A stretch of DNA of 64,000 bases, taken from Streptomyces lydicus. Its GTDB lineage: Bacteria; Actinomycetota; Actinomycetes; Streptomycetales; Streptomycetaceae. The notes beneath the pieces were generated by a model. That model did no database searches and was not told the DNA's origin. It saw nothing but the letters and a program-made list of their open reading frames with translations. The stretch spans positions 6,200,001 through 6,264,000 of the forward strand of contig NZ_RDTE01000003.1 in the NCBI RefSeq assembly GCF_004125265.1, in the 5' to 3' direction. Positions 24,776-33,933 of the stretch are shown here, piece by piece. Numbering within the stretch: the first letter of the stretch is position 1; each line of letters begins with the position of its first letter. The translations under genes were made by a program, and so were the position numbers.

Positions 24776-26158
<1,383 letters not shown>

Positions 26159-26159
26159 T

Positions 26160-26226
26160 CCTCCGCGGGGCGGCGCCGGTCCCTTTGCGGGGCGGCGTCG
26201 GTCCTTTCGCGGGGCGGCGCCTGCCT
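26160..26226. repeat. 22-bp tandem repeat after glyS
   Basis: Three units beginning GCGGGGCGGCG(C/T)C, followed to about 26300 by scattered CAGGTGTG(A/G)C repeats. The 387-base gap 26159-26545 contains these, the glyS terminator and C-rich CCCTGGGCC/CCCTTAGGTC repeats (26430-26540); no gene is apparent. Confidence 0.7.
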
Positions 26227-26308
26227 GTGACGTCAGGTGTGGCCTGGGGGCACTTCAGGTGTGACGTTGGGCGTGCCTTACGTCAGGTGTGACCTCGGGC
26301 GCGACCTC

Positions 26309-26352
26309 AAGCGCCGGCCGGGCTCGGATTTCTCCGGGGCCGGCCGGCGCTT
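26309..26352 (+). terminator. Terminator downstream of glyS
   Basis: A perfect 13-bp stem (AAGCGCCGGCCGG at 26309-26321 with 26340-26352), an 18-base loop, and TTTT at its 3' end. Confidence 0.75.
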
Positions 26353-26545
26353 TTGTCTCGGGAATGCCTCCCCGCGCTCTCGCGTTGTGGCCCGCAGGGG
26401 GCCTTCGCACCCCTTACGGGATGTGTTCGCCCGCCCCCTAGGTCCGCCGACTGCGCCGATTACCAGGGCCCGCCCCTTAGACCGCCCCCCTGGGCCCATC
26501 CCTTAGGTCGATCCCCTGGGCCGATTCCCTGGGCCCCCCGGCCTC

Positions 26546-26977
26546 TCACGTCCGCCGTGACGCAAGCCAGGCGCACAGGCCCGTCAGGGGTAATTCCGCC
26601 CCGACGGCCATGGCGAGGGCGGTGGCCAGCTCCGTGCCGGGGGCGGCGGTGGCCAGGTCGAGGCAGGCGTCGGCGAGGAGCAGGGCCGCCGCGGCGGCCG
26701 CGGGCGCGCGCAGGCGCGAGTCGCCGTGCAGCAGCCGGGTGCCCGCGGTGAGGAGGGCGGCAGCCTCCAGGGCGTCCAGGACGACCCAGGCCGCGGCCTC
26801 GGCGGGCGGCAGGGTGCCGGCGAGGTAGCCGAGCCACGGGAGGAGGGCGAGCCCGGCGCCGGCCAGGATCCTGCCCTGCAGCCGGCGCGCCGCGGTGAGC
26901 CGTACGGTTTCGCGGGCGCCGCGGGAGACAGGGCAACTGCCGCTCTTGAACGGGGCGTTGAAGGCGGTCAGAGTCAT
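26546..26977 (-). CDS. Small integral membrane protein of unknown function
   Basis: 143 residues with about four hydrophobic helices (starting LAGAGLALLPWLGYLAGTL, AWVVLDALEAAALLTAG, AAAAAALLLADACLDLA, LATALAMAVGAELPL). Nothing catalytic is visible. It is divergent from a two-component system, with which such proteins often share regulation, so it may be its target. ATG 26977 is preceded by a weak GAGAG. Confidence 0.7.
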   Translation of the reverse strand: MTLTAFNAPFKSGSCPVSRGARETVRLTAARRLQGRILAGAGLALLPWLGYLAGTLPPAEAAAWVVLDALEAAALLTAGTRLLHGDSRLRAPAAAAAALLLADACLDLATAAPGTELATALAMAVGAELPLTGLCAWLASRRT

Positions 26978-27141
26978 GGAAAGGGTCTCTCTCGGAGTCG
27001 TGAACCCGGCCCTCGGGCTCGTCGTCAACACTCCGGTTTTCGCAGGCCACCGTCAGTAACGTCGCTGTCCGACTTGGGGTGGCACCAGCTACACCCTCAC
27101 TGCGGACACTGCTGTCATGGCCGCCGCGTGACCCTGCCTCC

Positions 27142-27147
27142 TACGGT
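27142..27147 (+). promoter_or_regulatory. -10 hexamer of a probable leaderless promoter
   Basis: TACGGT (fits TANNNT) occupies -12 to -7 relative to the kinase ATG at 27154, the spacing seen for leaderless genes; no Shine-Dalgarno is present. Confidence 0.5.
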
Positions 27148-27153
27148 TGGCTC

Positions 27154-28380
27154 ATGACCGTCCCGCCCCGGCTGCGCCGGGCTCTCGTCCGTATGCGGCG
27201 TGACATCGCCTTCATAGCCGCCGGGATGACGCTGCATCTCCTCCCGCTGGCGCTGCACTTCTGGGTGGTGGTGCTGTCGCTCGGCACCGCGCTCGACCCG
27301 GACCCCGAAACGCCGGTGATGCTGGCGTTCACGCTTCCCCTGCTGGTCGTCGCGGGCTGGGGGCTGACCGGGCCGCAGCGCTGGCGGTTCCGGGCGCTGT
27401 GCGGGGTGGAGCTGCCGCGGCTGGGGTTCACGGAGGCCAAGCGGCAGTTCGGCTACAACCTGCTGCTCGGCCCGCTGCTCGGCGTACTGGAATTCCTGCT
27501 GCTGGCCCTGCTCTTGGCGGCACTGGCGGCGTCGTCGGTCCTGGTGTGGATCTGGGCGGCGCCGTGGCAGTGGCGGGCCGGTCACCCCGGCTACACCACC
27601 ACGGCCTCCTACCTCACCGTGCTGGGGTTGGTGGCGCTCGCCGCGGTGCCGGTACTGGCCACCGGACTCGTCCGGCTGGAGATCCTGGCCGGGCAGGCGC
27701 TGCTGGGAGTGAGCCGGTCCGATCAGCTGGCGCGCCGGGTCGAGGACCTGACCGAGAGCCGGGCCGGTGCCGTGGACGCCGCGGATGCCGAACGGCGGCG
27801 TATCGAGCGGGATCTGCACGACGGCGCGCAGCAGCGGCTGGTCTCGCTGGCGTTGAATCTGGGGCTGGCCAAGGCCACGCTCACGGATCTGCCCCCGGAG
27901 GCGCGGGAGGTCATCGACGCCGCGCACCGCGAGGCGAAGGACGCGATCGAGGAGCTCAACAACCTGGTGCGCGGGCTGCATCCGGCCGTTCTGGACGAGC
28001 TGGGGCTGGACGCCGCGCTGTCCGGACTCGCGGCCCGCGCCCCGCTGCCCGTCCGGCTGCGGGTGGAGCTGCCGCCCGGCCTGCCGCAGCGTGCGGCACC
28101 GGCCGTCGAGACGGTCGCCTACTTCGTCGTCTCCGAGGCGCTGACGAATATCGCCAAGCACGCACGGGAGGCGACCCGGGCGGACGTGACGGTCACCCGG
28201 CTCGGCGGGATACTGCGGGTGGTGATCGCCGACGACGGTGTGGGCGGCGCCGATCCGGCCGAGGGGAGCGGTCTGAAGGGGCTCGCCCAACGTGTGCGGT
28301 CCGTGGACGGAACCTTCCGGATGAGCAGCCCCGTAGGGGGCCCGACCGTGATGAACGTGGAGCTGCCGTGCCCGATGTGA
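27154..28380 (+). CDS. Two-component sensor histidine kinase (NarL-type, HisKA_3)
   Basis: 408 residues. N-terminal membrane part with about four helices including a DUF/Sensor-like segment (GWGLTGPQRWRFRALCG...), a HisKA_3 dimerisation box with phospho-acceptor His in ERRRIERDLHDGAQQRLV, and a HATPase domain (EALTNIAKHA, DDGVGGAD, GLKGLAQRV). Signal unknown. It overlaps the response regulator gene by 13 bases. Confidence 0.93.
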   Translation: MTVPPRLRRALVRMRRDIAFIAAGMTLHLLPLALHFWVVVLSLGTALDPDPETPVMLAFTLPLLVVAGWGLTGPQRWRFRALCGVELPRLGFTEAKRQFGYNLLLGPLLGVLEFLLLALLLAALAASSVLVWIWAAPWQWRAGHPGYTTTASYLTVLGLVALAAVPVLATGLVRLEILAGQALLGVSRSDQLARRVEDLTESRAGAVDAADAERRRIERDLHDGAQQRLVSLALNLGLAKATLTDLPPEAREVIDAAHREAKDAIEELNNLVRGLHPAVLDELGLDAALSGLAARAPLPVRLRVELPPGLPQRAAPAVETVAYFVVSEALTNIAKHAREATRADVTVTRLGGILRVVIADDGVGGADPAEGSGLKGLAQRVRSVDGTFRMSSPVGGPTVMNVELPCPM

Positions 28381-29027
28381 GGCGTGCCGTGATCGCCGAG
28401 GACTCCGTGCTGCTGCGGATCGGGCTGGTCAAGGTGGTGGAGATGGCCGGGTTCGAGGTGGCGGCCGAGGCGGGGGACGGGCAGGAGCTGCTGGCGGCGG
28501 TCGAGGAGCACCGGCCCGGCCTCGCGGTGGTGGACGTCCGGATGCCGCCCGGCTTCACCGACGAGGGCGTGCGCGCCGCGCTGTCGATACGTCAGAAGTA
28601 TCCGGAAACCGCTGTGTTGATGCTCTCCCAGTACGTCGAGGAGCGCTATGCGGCCGACCTCCTCGCGACGAACACCAGCGGCGTCGGCTATCTGCTCAAA
28701 CAACGGGTCGCGGATGTCGAGGAGTTCATCGAGGCGCTGCGGAGGGTGGCGGCCGGCGGGACGGCGCTGGACCCGCAGGTCGTCGCCCAGCTTCTGGTGC
28801 GCCGCTCCAGCGATCCGCTGGAGCGGCTGACGGCCCGCGAACGGGATGTGCTCGCCCTGATGGCCGAGGGCCGCTCCAACGCGGGCATCGCCGCACAGCT
28901 CGTGGTGAGCGAGAGCGCGGTCGCCAAGCACATCAACAACATCCTCGCCAAACTGGACCTGCCCAGGGCGGACGCCGATCACCGCCGGGTGCTGGCGGTG
29001 CTGCGCTTCCTCGGGGTGGGCGGTTAG
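28368..29027 (+). CDS. LuxR/NarL-family response regulator
   Basis: 219 residues: receiver domain with acidic pocket AEDS, phospho-acceptor Asp in AVVDVRMP and Lys in YLLKQRV, then a LuxR helix-turn-helix (LTARERDVLALMAEGRSNAGIAAQLVVSESAVAKHINNILAKL). GTG 28368 has GGAG five bases upstream; GTG 28377, overlapping the kinase stop as GTGA, is the alternative. Partner of the adjacent kinase. Confidence 0.94.
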   Translation: MPDVRRAVIAEDSVLLRIGLVKVVEMAGFEVAAEAGDGQELLAAVEEHRPGLAVVDVRMPPGFTDEGVRAALSIRQKYPETAVLMLSQYVEERYAADLLATNTSGVGYLLKQRVADVEEFIEALRRVAAGGTALDPQVVAQLLVRRSSDPLERLTARERDVLALMAEGRSNAGIAAQLVVSESAVAKHINNILAKLDLPRADADHRRVLAVLRFLGVGG

Positions 29028-29080
29028 CGGGCATCCCCTGGGGGCGGTGGAACGTCCAGTGGTTGAGTGCGGTGGAGCAT

Positions 29081-29761
29081 CTAGTAGTGGAGTGCGGCGA
29101 ACCAGTCGCCCCGGCCCTGGCGGGTGAGGTCCAGCAGATGCCATACCGGGCTGAGCAGGTCGATGCCTCGCTGGTCGATGTCGTCGGACATCCGTGGGTG
29201 CACCGAGTAGACATGGCGTACCGACCCGTTGTCGTCGCGGGTGAACACGGACACCGTCGAGTCCTGGTTGCCCTCGGCGTCCTCGCCGCCCAGGCCGTAT
29301 TTGAAGGTTCCGGACCCGGCGCTGAGCAGGCGCAGATTCGTCCACTTCCGGTCCCGGGCGTGCGCCCGGAGCGCGGGCAGGCCGGCCGCGGCGACGATCG
29401 CGAGGTCGACGTTCTGCGCGACGTGGCGGGCCACGCCGTTGAATCCGTCGAGCCACATCGTGCACATGGGGCACGGCTCGGTCTGCTTCTTGCCGTACAT
29501 GAGGTGGTAGACGACCAGGTCACGACCGGGCCGGGTGAAGAGCTCACTCAGCCGCACGGTCCGTGCCGGCGCGTCACCGGCCTCCAGGTCGGCCGGGCCC
29601 TCCTCGAACGCGTAGTCATCGACGGCAGGGCCCAGCGGCAGCCGCCGACGCAGGCCGGCGACGCGTTCGCGATGGCGCATCAGCTCGATCTCGGCTTGCC
29701 GCAGCTCCTCACGGGCGCTGACGTAGTCGGCCGGCTCCCCGGTGAGATTGGTCTGACGCAT
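29081..29761 (-). CDS. DUF899 thioredoxin-fold protein
   Basis: 226 residues of the DUF899 family: an N-terminal helical segment (LRQAEIELMRHRERVAGLRRRLPLGP), then VRLSELFTRPGRDLVVYHLMYG and a CPMC redox pair in TEPCPMCTMWLDGFNG. The fold resembles thioredoxin/peroxiredoxin, but the biological role is not established. Cytoplasmic; ATG 29761. Confidence 0.88.
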   Translation of the reverse strand: MRQTNLTGEPADYVSAREELRQAEIELMRHRERVAGLRRRLPLGPAVDDYAFEEGPADLEAGDAPARTVRLSELFTRPGRDLVVYHLMYGKKQTEPCPMCTMWLDGFNGVARHVAQNVDLAIVAAAGLPALRAHARDRKWTNLRLLSAGSGTFKYGLGGEDAEGNQDSTVSVFTRDDNGSVRHVYSVHPRMSDDIDQRGIDLLSPVWHLLDLTRQGRGDWFAALHY

Positions 29762-30092
29762 CGCTACCCCTGGCTCAGCGGCTGTCTGCTTCTGGCGGGC
29801 GCCCTCTGCTCTGGCACCTCTGGCCCACCAAACGTATGTCTGCGCACCGGTTCACCAGGCTGCGAAACGACAAGGACCGGGTCGGTGCACTCCTACGGAT
29901 CAACCGAACTCCAGCGGACGCGGCCTTGCTGCGGACGGGCGGACGGACGGGCGGACGGGCGGACGGGCGCTGCGCCTCGCGGGTGAGCGCGGTCCGGCCC
30001 TGGGCGGTGGGTGTTCGGCCCCGGGCGGTAGCTGTCCGCGGCGGCCATTGCCTCGACCCGTCGTGCTCACTATCGAGCCCAGACGAAACGGC
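29762..30092. other. 331-base gap with an 8-bp repeat array
   Basis: Between DUF899 and the SDR gene. GCGGACGG is repeated four times at 29931-29966 with one four-base interruption. No convincing ORF or hairpin was found in the rest. Confidence 0.5.
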
Positions 30093-30956
30093 TCATTTCA
30101 CCGGCCCCGGCTTCCGCGGCACTCCACGATGCGGGCTCTCGGCCATGGTGAGTTTCAGACTCGCCTGCCACAAGCGCCGTCGGGCTTCGCTGTCGTATGC
30201 CTGGGAATGGGCGCGTGTGTCGCGGGTGCGGTTGTAGAAGCGTCCGGTGGTACCGGCGAGTTCCGGATCGGTGACGAGCCGGTGAGTGGCGGTCACTCCT
30301 TGGTCCAGCGTGTCGATGCTGTGTCCGACCTCGGCAAGGACGATTTTGGTCGGCATGTAGGTGGCGGGGTGCAGGCTGTTGACTGTGACCTCGTCGGTGT
30401 TCAGGCGTGCGGCGAGTTCGAAGCCGGACATGATCTGGGCGAGTTTGCTCTGGCCGTAGGCTCGGGTGCCGTCGTAGTCGCGCTCCAGCATCAGATTGTC
30501 GAAGTCGAGCGGGTGCTGGCCGATGGAGGCGACGTGGACGACGCGAGCCGGTGCTGACGCGCGCAGCAACGGCAGGAGTTCGAGGGTGAGCAGGAAGCCG
30601 GCGAGGTAGTTCACGGCGAAGCGCAGCTCATGGCCGTCCGTGCTGGTGCGGCGGGTACGGCCGTCAGGTTGCCCGCTGCCGATTCCGGCGTTGTTCACCA
30701 GGGCGTCAAGCCGGTCCACCGATGTGCGAATCTCAGCGGCCATGCGGCGGACCTGGGCGAGGTCGGCCAGGTCCGCGGTCACGGTCCGGGGTCTGAATGC
30801 GCTGCGGCCCGCGAACTCGTCTGCGACGCGGTCGAGTTTGGCCTGGTTGCGGCCGTGCAGGATCAGGTTGGCGCCCTCGGCTGCCAGGCGTTCGGCCAGG
30901 GCCAGGCCGAGGCCGTCGGTGGCGCCGGTGATGAGGATGGTGCGGGAAAGGGTCAT
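30093..30956 (-). CDS. Short-chain dehydrogenase/reductase
   Basis: 287 residues, SDR family: NAD(P)-binding TGATDGLG, NNAGI, active-site region with Ser in VHVASIG and YxxxK as YGQSK. It reduces or oxidises an unknown carbonyl/hydroxyl substrate. The start ATG 30956 overlaps the TetR stop (ATGA), so regulator and enzyme are co-translated, and the regulator probably senses the enzyme's substrate. Confidence 0.92.
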   Translation of the reverse strand: MTLSRTILITGATDGLGLALAERLAAEGANLILHGRNQAKLDRVADEFAGRSAFRPRTVTADLADLAQVRRMAAEIRTSVDRLDALVNNAGIGSGQPDGRTRRTSTDGHELRFAVNYLAGFLLTLELLPLLRASAPARVVHVASIGQHPLDFDNLMLERDYDGTRAYGQSKLAQIMSGFELAARLNTDEVTVNSLHPATYMPTKIVLAEVGHSIDTLDQGVTATHRLVTDPELAGTTGRFYNRTRDTRAHSQAYDSEARRRLWQASLKLTMAESPHRGVPRKPGPVK

Positions 30957-31585
30957 TGCTGGTCTCCCAGGTCGATCGCCGTGTTGATCGGGGGTGGTGC
31001 AGCCTGTGCGAGGGCGGCCGTGAGGTCCTCGACCAGGTCGTCGCCCATGGGCCGGCGTGTGGCCAGGAGGCGGTACCACAAGGTGCCGAACACGACGTCC
31101 ATGACGGTGGACGCGGCAGGACGGGGCGGCAGGTCGCCCCGTGTCCGGGCTCGATCGAGGACGACCTGGAGCGCGTCGCGCCGCCGCTGCAGAAAAGTGC
31201 TGCGGAAGAGCCGGCCGAACTCCTCATTGATCTGGGCCTCCGCCATCAGCACGCGCAGGATGTCGACGACGCGCTGCCGGCCGCCGAGCCGGAACGTGTC
31301 CTCCAGGAAGGCCCGTAGATCGTCGGCGTAGGAGCCGTGGTCGACGTTCGTGATGTACAGGTCGGCTTTCACCGCGAGCGCTTCGAGGAGAACGTGGGCC
31401 TTGGAGGGCCACCAGCGGTAGATCGTCTGTTTGCCGCATCCGGCGCGGTTGGCGATTCCTTCGATCGTCAGGCCCGCGTAGCCGACCTCGCCGACCAGTT
31501 CGAACGCCGCGACCAGGAGTGCCATCCGGCTCTCCTCGCTGCGCTTGCGTCCCGGGCGTGACTCCGAAGGCAGTTGCTTGTCCAT
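30953..31585 (-). CDS. TetR-family regulator
   Basis: 210 residues: N-terminal helix-turn-helix (YAGLTIEGIANRAGCGKQTIYRWWPSKAHVLLEAL) and a TetR_C domain of the type with RRRDALQVVLDRARTRGDLPP. It is divergent from a second SDR gene, and the 54-base region between them holds an imperfect 21-bp palindrome, so it likely represses both directions. Confidence 0.93.
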   Translation of the reverse strand: MDKQLPSESRPGRKRSEESRMALLVAAFELVGEVGYAGLTIEGIANRAGCGKQTIYRWWPSKAHVLLEALAVKADLYITNVDHGSYADDLRAFLEDTFRLGGRQRVVDILRVLMAEAQINEEFGRLFRSTFLQRRRDALQVVLDRARTRGDLPPRPAASTVMDVVFGTLWYRLLATRRPMGDDLVEDLTAALAQAAPPPINTAIDLGDQQ

Positions 31586-31605
31586 GACTACGGAGGCTAG
31601 CTTAA

Positions 31606-31626
31606 TTCGAGACGCAACGGTTCGAA
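31606..31626. promoter_or_regulatory. Probable TetR operator
   Basis: A 21-bp imperfect palindrome with outer arms TTCGA/TCGAA and inner CG/CG, centred between the two divergent start codons. Confidence 0.6.
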
Positions 31627-31639
31627 ATGAGGAGACGTC

Positions 31640-32359
31640 ATGTTTGAGCGCACTGCCCTCGTGGCCGGGGGAACGTCCGGTATCGGGCTCGCAACGGCCC
31701 GTCTGCTGCGGGCGCGTGGCGCCACGGTGCACATCGCCGGCCGCAGCAAGGAGCGCCTTGACGCCCTTGCCGCCACCGACGCCGAATTCATCGGGCACCG
31801 GGCCGACGCCGGGAGTCCTGACGAGATGAGGGCCCTCGCCGAGGCGATCGGCAGCATCGATTGGCTGGTCCTGGCGGCCGGAGGAAGCGAAGGGCCGGGG
31901 CCGTTAGCCGATCTTGACCTGACGATGCTGCGACGCGCGTTCGAGGCCAAGTTCTGGCCGCATGTCACGACGATCCAGGCGGTCCTGCCGCACCTGACAC
32001 CGGACGGGTCGATCACCCTGCTCAGCGCCATCACCGCGCGGACCGGTATGCCCGGCACCGCCGGCATCGCCGCCCTCAACGGTGCCGTCGAGGCCCTGGT
32101 CAGGCCGCTGGCCGCGGAACTCGCACCGATACGAGTGAACGCCGTCTCTCCCGGGCTCGTCGACACGCCCTGGTGGAACGGCCTGCCGGAAGACACCAAG
32201 CGCGAGTACTTCGCGCAAACCGCCGCCACTCTGCCGGTCCGCCACATCGCCTCGGCGCAGGAGATTGCCGAGGTGGTGGCCCTGGCCGCCATCAACGCCA
32301 ACCTCACCGGCACCATCATCGAGGCCGACGGGGGCGCGCGGTTGGTCTCGATCGCCTGA
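31640..32359 (+). CDS. SDR family oxidoreductase
   Basis: 239 residues. Cofactor motif AGGTSGIG; VLAAGGSEG replaces the usual NNAG. The Ser is present in LLSAIT but the YxxxK position reads AALNGAVEAL, so the catalytic Tyr and Lys are missing, as in some non-catalytic or altered SDRs. GAGGAG precedes ATG 31640. Divergent from the TetR gene and likely its target. Confidence 0.88.
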   Translation: MFERTALVAGGTSGIGLATARLLRARGATVHIAGRSKERLDALAATDAEFIGHRADAGSPDEMRALAEAIGSIDWLVLAAGGSEGPGPLADLDLTMLRRAFEAKFWPHVTTIQAVLPHLTPDGSITLLSAITARTGMPGTAGIAALNGAVEALVRPLAAELAPIRVNAVSPGLVDTPWWNGLPEDTKREYFAQTAATLPVRHIASAQEIAEVVALAAINANLTGTIIEADGGARLVSIA

Positions 32360-32439
32360 TCTGCTGGACGTCCAGACGAGACCACCTGCGTTGTGTCTCT
32401 CCGATCACGCTGGTTGTCCCGTGGCTCCGCCACCGCGAC

Positions 32440-32468
32440 GGGCCCTGGAGGCATCGGCTCCAGGGCCC
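32440..32468 (+). terminator. Terminator after the SDR gene
   Basis: A perfect 11-bp stem (GGGCCCTGGAG at 32440-32450 with 32458-32468) and a 7-base loop, in the 365-base gap 32360-32724 that has no other gene. Confidence 0.75.
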
Positions 32469-32630
32469 TGGGGGATCATCGCGGTGAGTGCTCCGGACTC
32501 GTTTTCCTGAACCGGGGTGTGTTCGCCCCCGAGGCTTGGTCCTGGCTGATCACATGAGCCGGGGCCCGGGGACGGGCGAGGTGAACCGAGGAGTGCGGCT
32601 GTGGCTCGCTTGCCGTCGTACGTCTCGCTC

Positions 32631-32700
32631 GTGAAAGTGCGCCGCCGGGGCCTGTGAAAGTGCGTGGCCCGGTCCCCATGAAAATGCGTTGCCCGGGTGT
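32631..32700. repeat. Three 23-24-bp direct repeats upstream of the DUF2087 gene
   Basis: Copies begin at 32631, 32654 and 32678; each reads (G/A)TGAAA(G/A)TGCG followed by a GCC-GGG segment. The spacing of 23 and 24 bases puts them on nearly the same helix face, ahead of the ribosome-binding site at 32711. Confidence 0.75.
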
Positions 32701-32724
32701 GGGGCGGCGGGGGAGGCTTCCTGC

Positions 32725-33000
32725 ATGTCTGAGCATGAGTCGAGGGGGTCACAGGGGGTGGCCTCTCTCTTTTCCCGGGGGCGGCTCACGGCGATTCCGC
32801 GGAAGGCGGCCCGCCGTGAGCAGTTGCTCGTGCATCTTGCGGAGACGCTGTTCGAGCGGGACCGGGAATACAGCGAGCGTGAGGTCAACGAGGCGCTGCT
32901 GACGGTGCACGAAGACTGCTCGGCGCTGCGGCGCTACCTCGTGGTGGCGGGCTTGCTGGCCCGGCCGAAGGACGGCAGCAGTTACCGGAGGACCGGGTAG
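32725..33000 (+). CDS. DUF2087 domain protein (putative small regulator)
   Basis: 91 residues: RREQLLVHLAETLFERDREYSEREVNEALLTVHEDCSALRRYLVVAGLLARPKDGSSYRR, a clear DUF2087 domain with winged-helix-like pattern. In other proteins this domain is attached to transcription regulators, so a DNA-binding role is plausible. GGGAGG lies 8 bases before ATG 32725. Three direct repeats lie immediately upstream and could be its binding sites. Confidence 0.85.
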   Translation: MSEHESRGSQGVASLFSRGRLTAIPRKAARREQLLVHLAETLFERDREYSEREVNEALLTVHEDCSALRRYLVVAGLLARPKDGSSYRRTG

Positions 33001-33137
33001 CGCCTCTTCCGCCGGGCCGGGTGTTCCCGGGGTGGCGCCCACCGTTGCGCCCCGGGGCTTTGCCGACAGGCCCTCGCGGGCTCCGAAGTGGCGGCCGGCG
33101 TCGATAGGTTCGTTCCACGCACGGACACGGAGGAGCC

Positions 33138-33701
33138 ATGAGAGCCCTGCAGACCGTCACGCTCCTGGTCGCGACCCTCGGCGCGGGCCTGATGGCCGGC
33201 CTGTTCGCCGCCTTCGCCTATGCCGTGATGCCCGGCCTCGGCCGGTCCGCCGACCGGACCTTTGTGCAGGCCATGCAGAACATCAACCGGGCGATCGTCA
33301 ACGGCTGGTTCCTGCTTCCCTTTCTGCTGCCGGTCCCTCTGCTCGTCCTCGCCACGGTCCTGGCCTGGAGCGGGCCAGGGCAGGTGGCCCTGCCCTGGAT
33401 CCTCGCGGCGCTGGCGTTGTACCTGGCAGGCTTCTTCGTGACCGGCGGTGTCAACGTCCCGCTCAACAACGCCCTCGACAAGGCGCTCGGCAACGCCGCA
33501 TGGGATGACGGTCGCACCGGCCGCGGCAGCCCCGGAAGCCCCGGTCTCCCGGCCGACCGTCCAGATGCGATCAAGGCCGCGCGGGGGAGCTTCGAGGGGC
33601 GTTGGGTCACCTGGAACATAGTGCGCGCGCTCGCCCACACCGCCGCCTTCGGCGCACTTGCCTGGGCCCTCTTCCTGCACGGCACGGCGGGCACGAGCTG
33701 A
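33138..33701 (+). CDS. DUF1772 (anthrone oxygenase-like) membrane protein
   Basis: 187 residues with four hydrophobic helices (LLVATLGAGLMAGLFAAFAYAVMPGL, WFLLPFLLPVPLLVLATVLAW, ALPWILAALALYLAGFFVTGG, C-terminal AHTAAFGALAWALFLH) and the conserved MQNINRAI and NVPLNNALD segments. Some DUF1772 members are anthrone oxygenases; no polyketide genes are nearby. GGAGGAG precedes the ATG. Confidence 0.88.
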   Translation: MRALQTVTLLVATLGAGLMAGLFAAFAYAVMPGLGRSADRTFVQAMQNINRAIVNGWFLLPFLLPVPLLVLATVLAWSGPGQVALPWILAALALYLAGFFVTGGVNVPLNNALDKALGNAAWDDGRTGRGSPGSPGLPADRPDAIKAARGSFEGRWVTWNIVRALAHTAAFGALAWALFLHGTAGTS

Positions 33702-33793
33702 GGGAGCCGCCCGAGGCCGGTGCCCGAGCCGACGACCACTGGCAGGCGGGCAGGCCCTCTTGGCGGCGCAGACCCAGTCGTTGCCGGGTCGTT

Positions 33794-33821
33794 GCGTGCC
33801 GCGTGCCGCGTGCCGCGTGCC
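33794..33821. repeat. 7-bp tandem repeat, GCGTGCC x4
   Basis: Four perfect contiguous GCGTGCC units in the gap before the N5-(carboxyethyl)ornithine synthase-like gene. Confidence 0.85.
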
Positions 33822-33933
33822 GCTTAGCGCAGACGCATGCCGTTGCCGCCGGGCGCCCGGACGGAGGAGTTCTGCCGGGCAGGGTCCCCGCACGCCGGGT
33901 GTGTGTTAAACAGGGAGTAATCAAAGGGGTACT

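Noticed and set aside
29836..30237. Plus-strand frame through the 8-bp repeat array
   Set aside because: Repeat-derived translation with no family features, and it runs into the SDR gene on the other strand.
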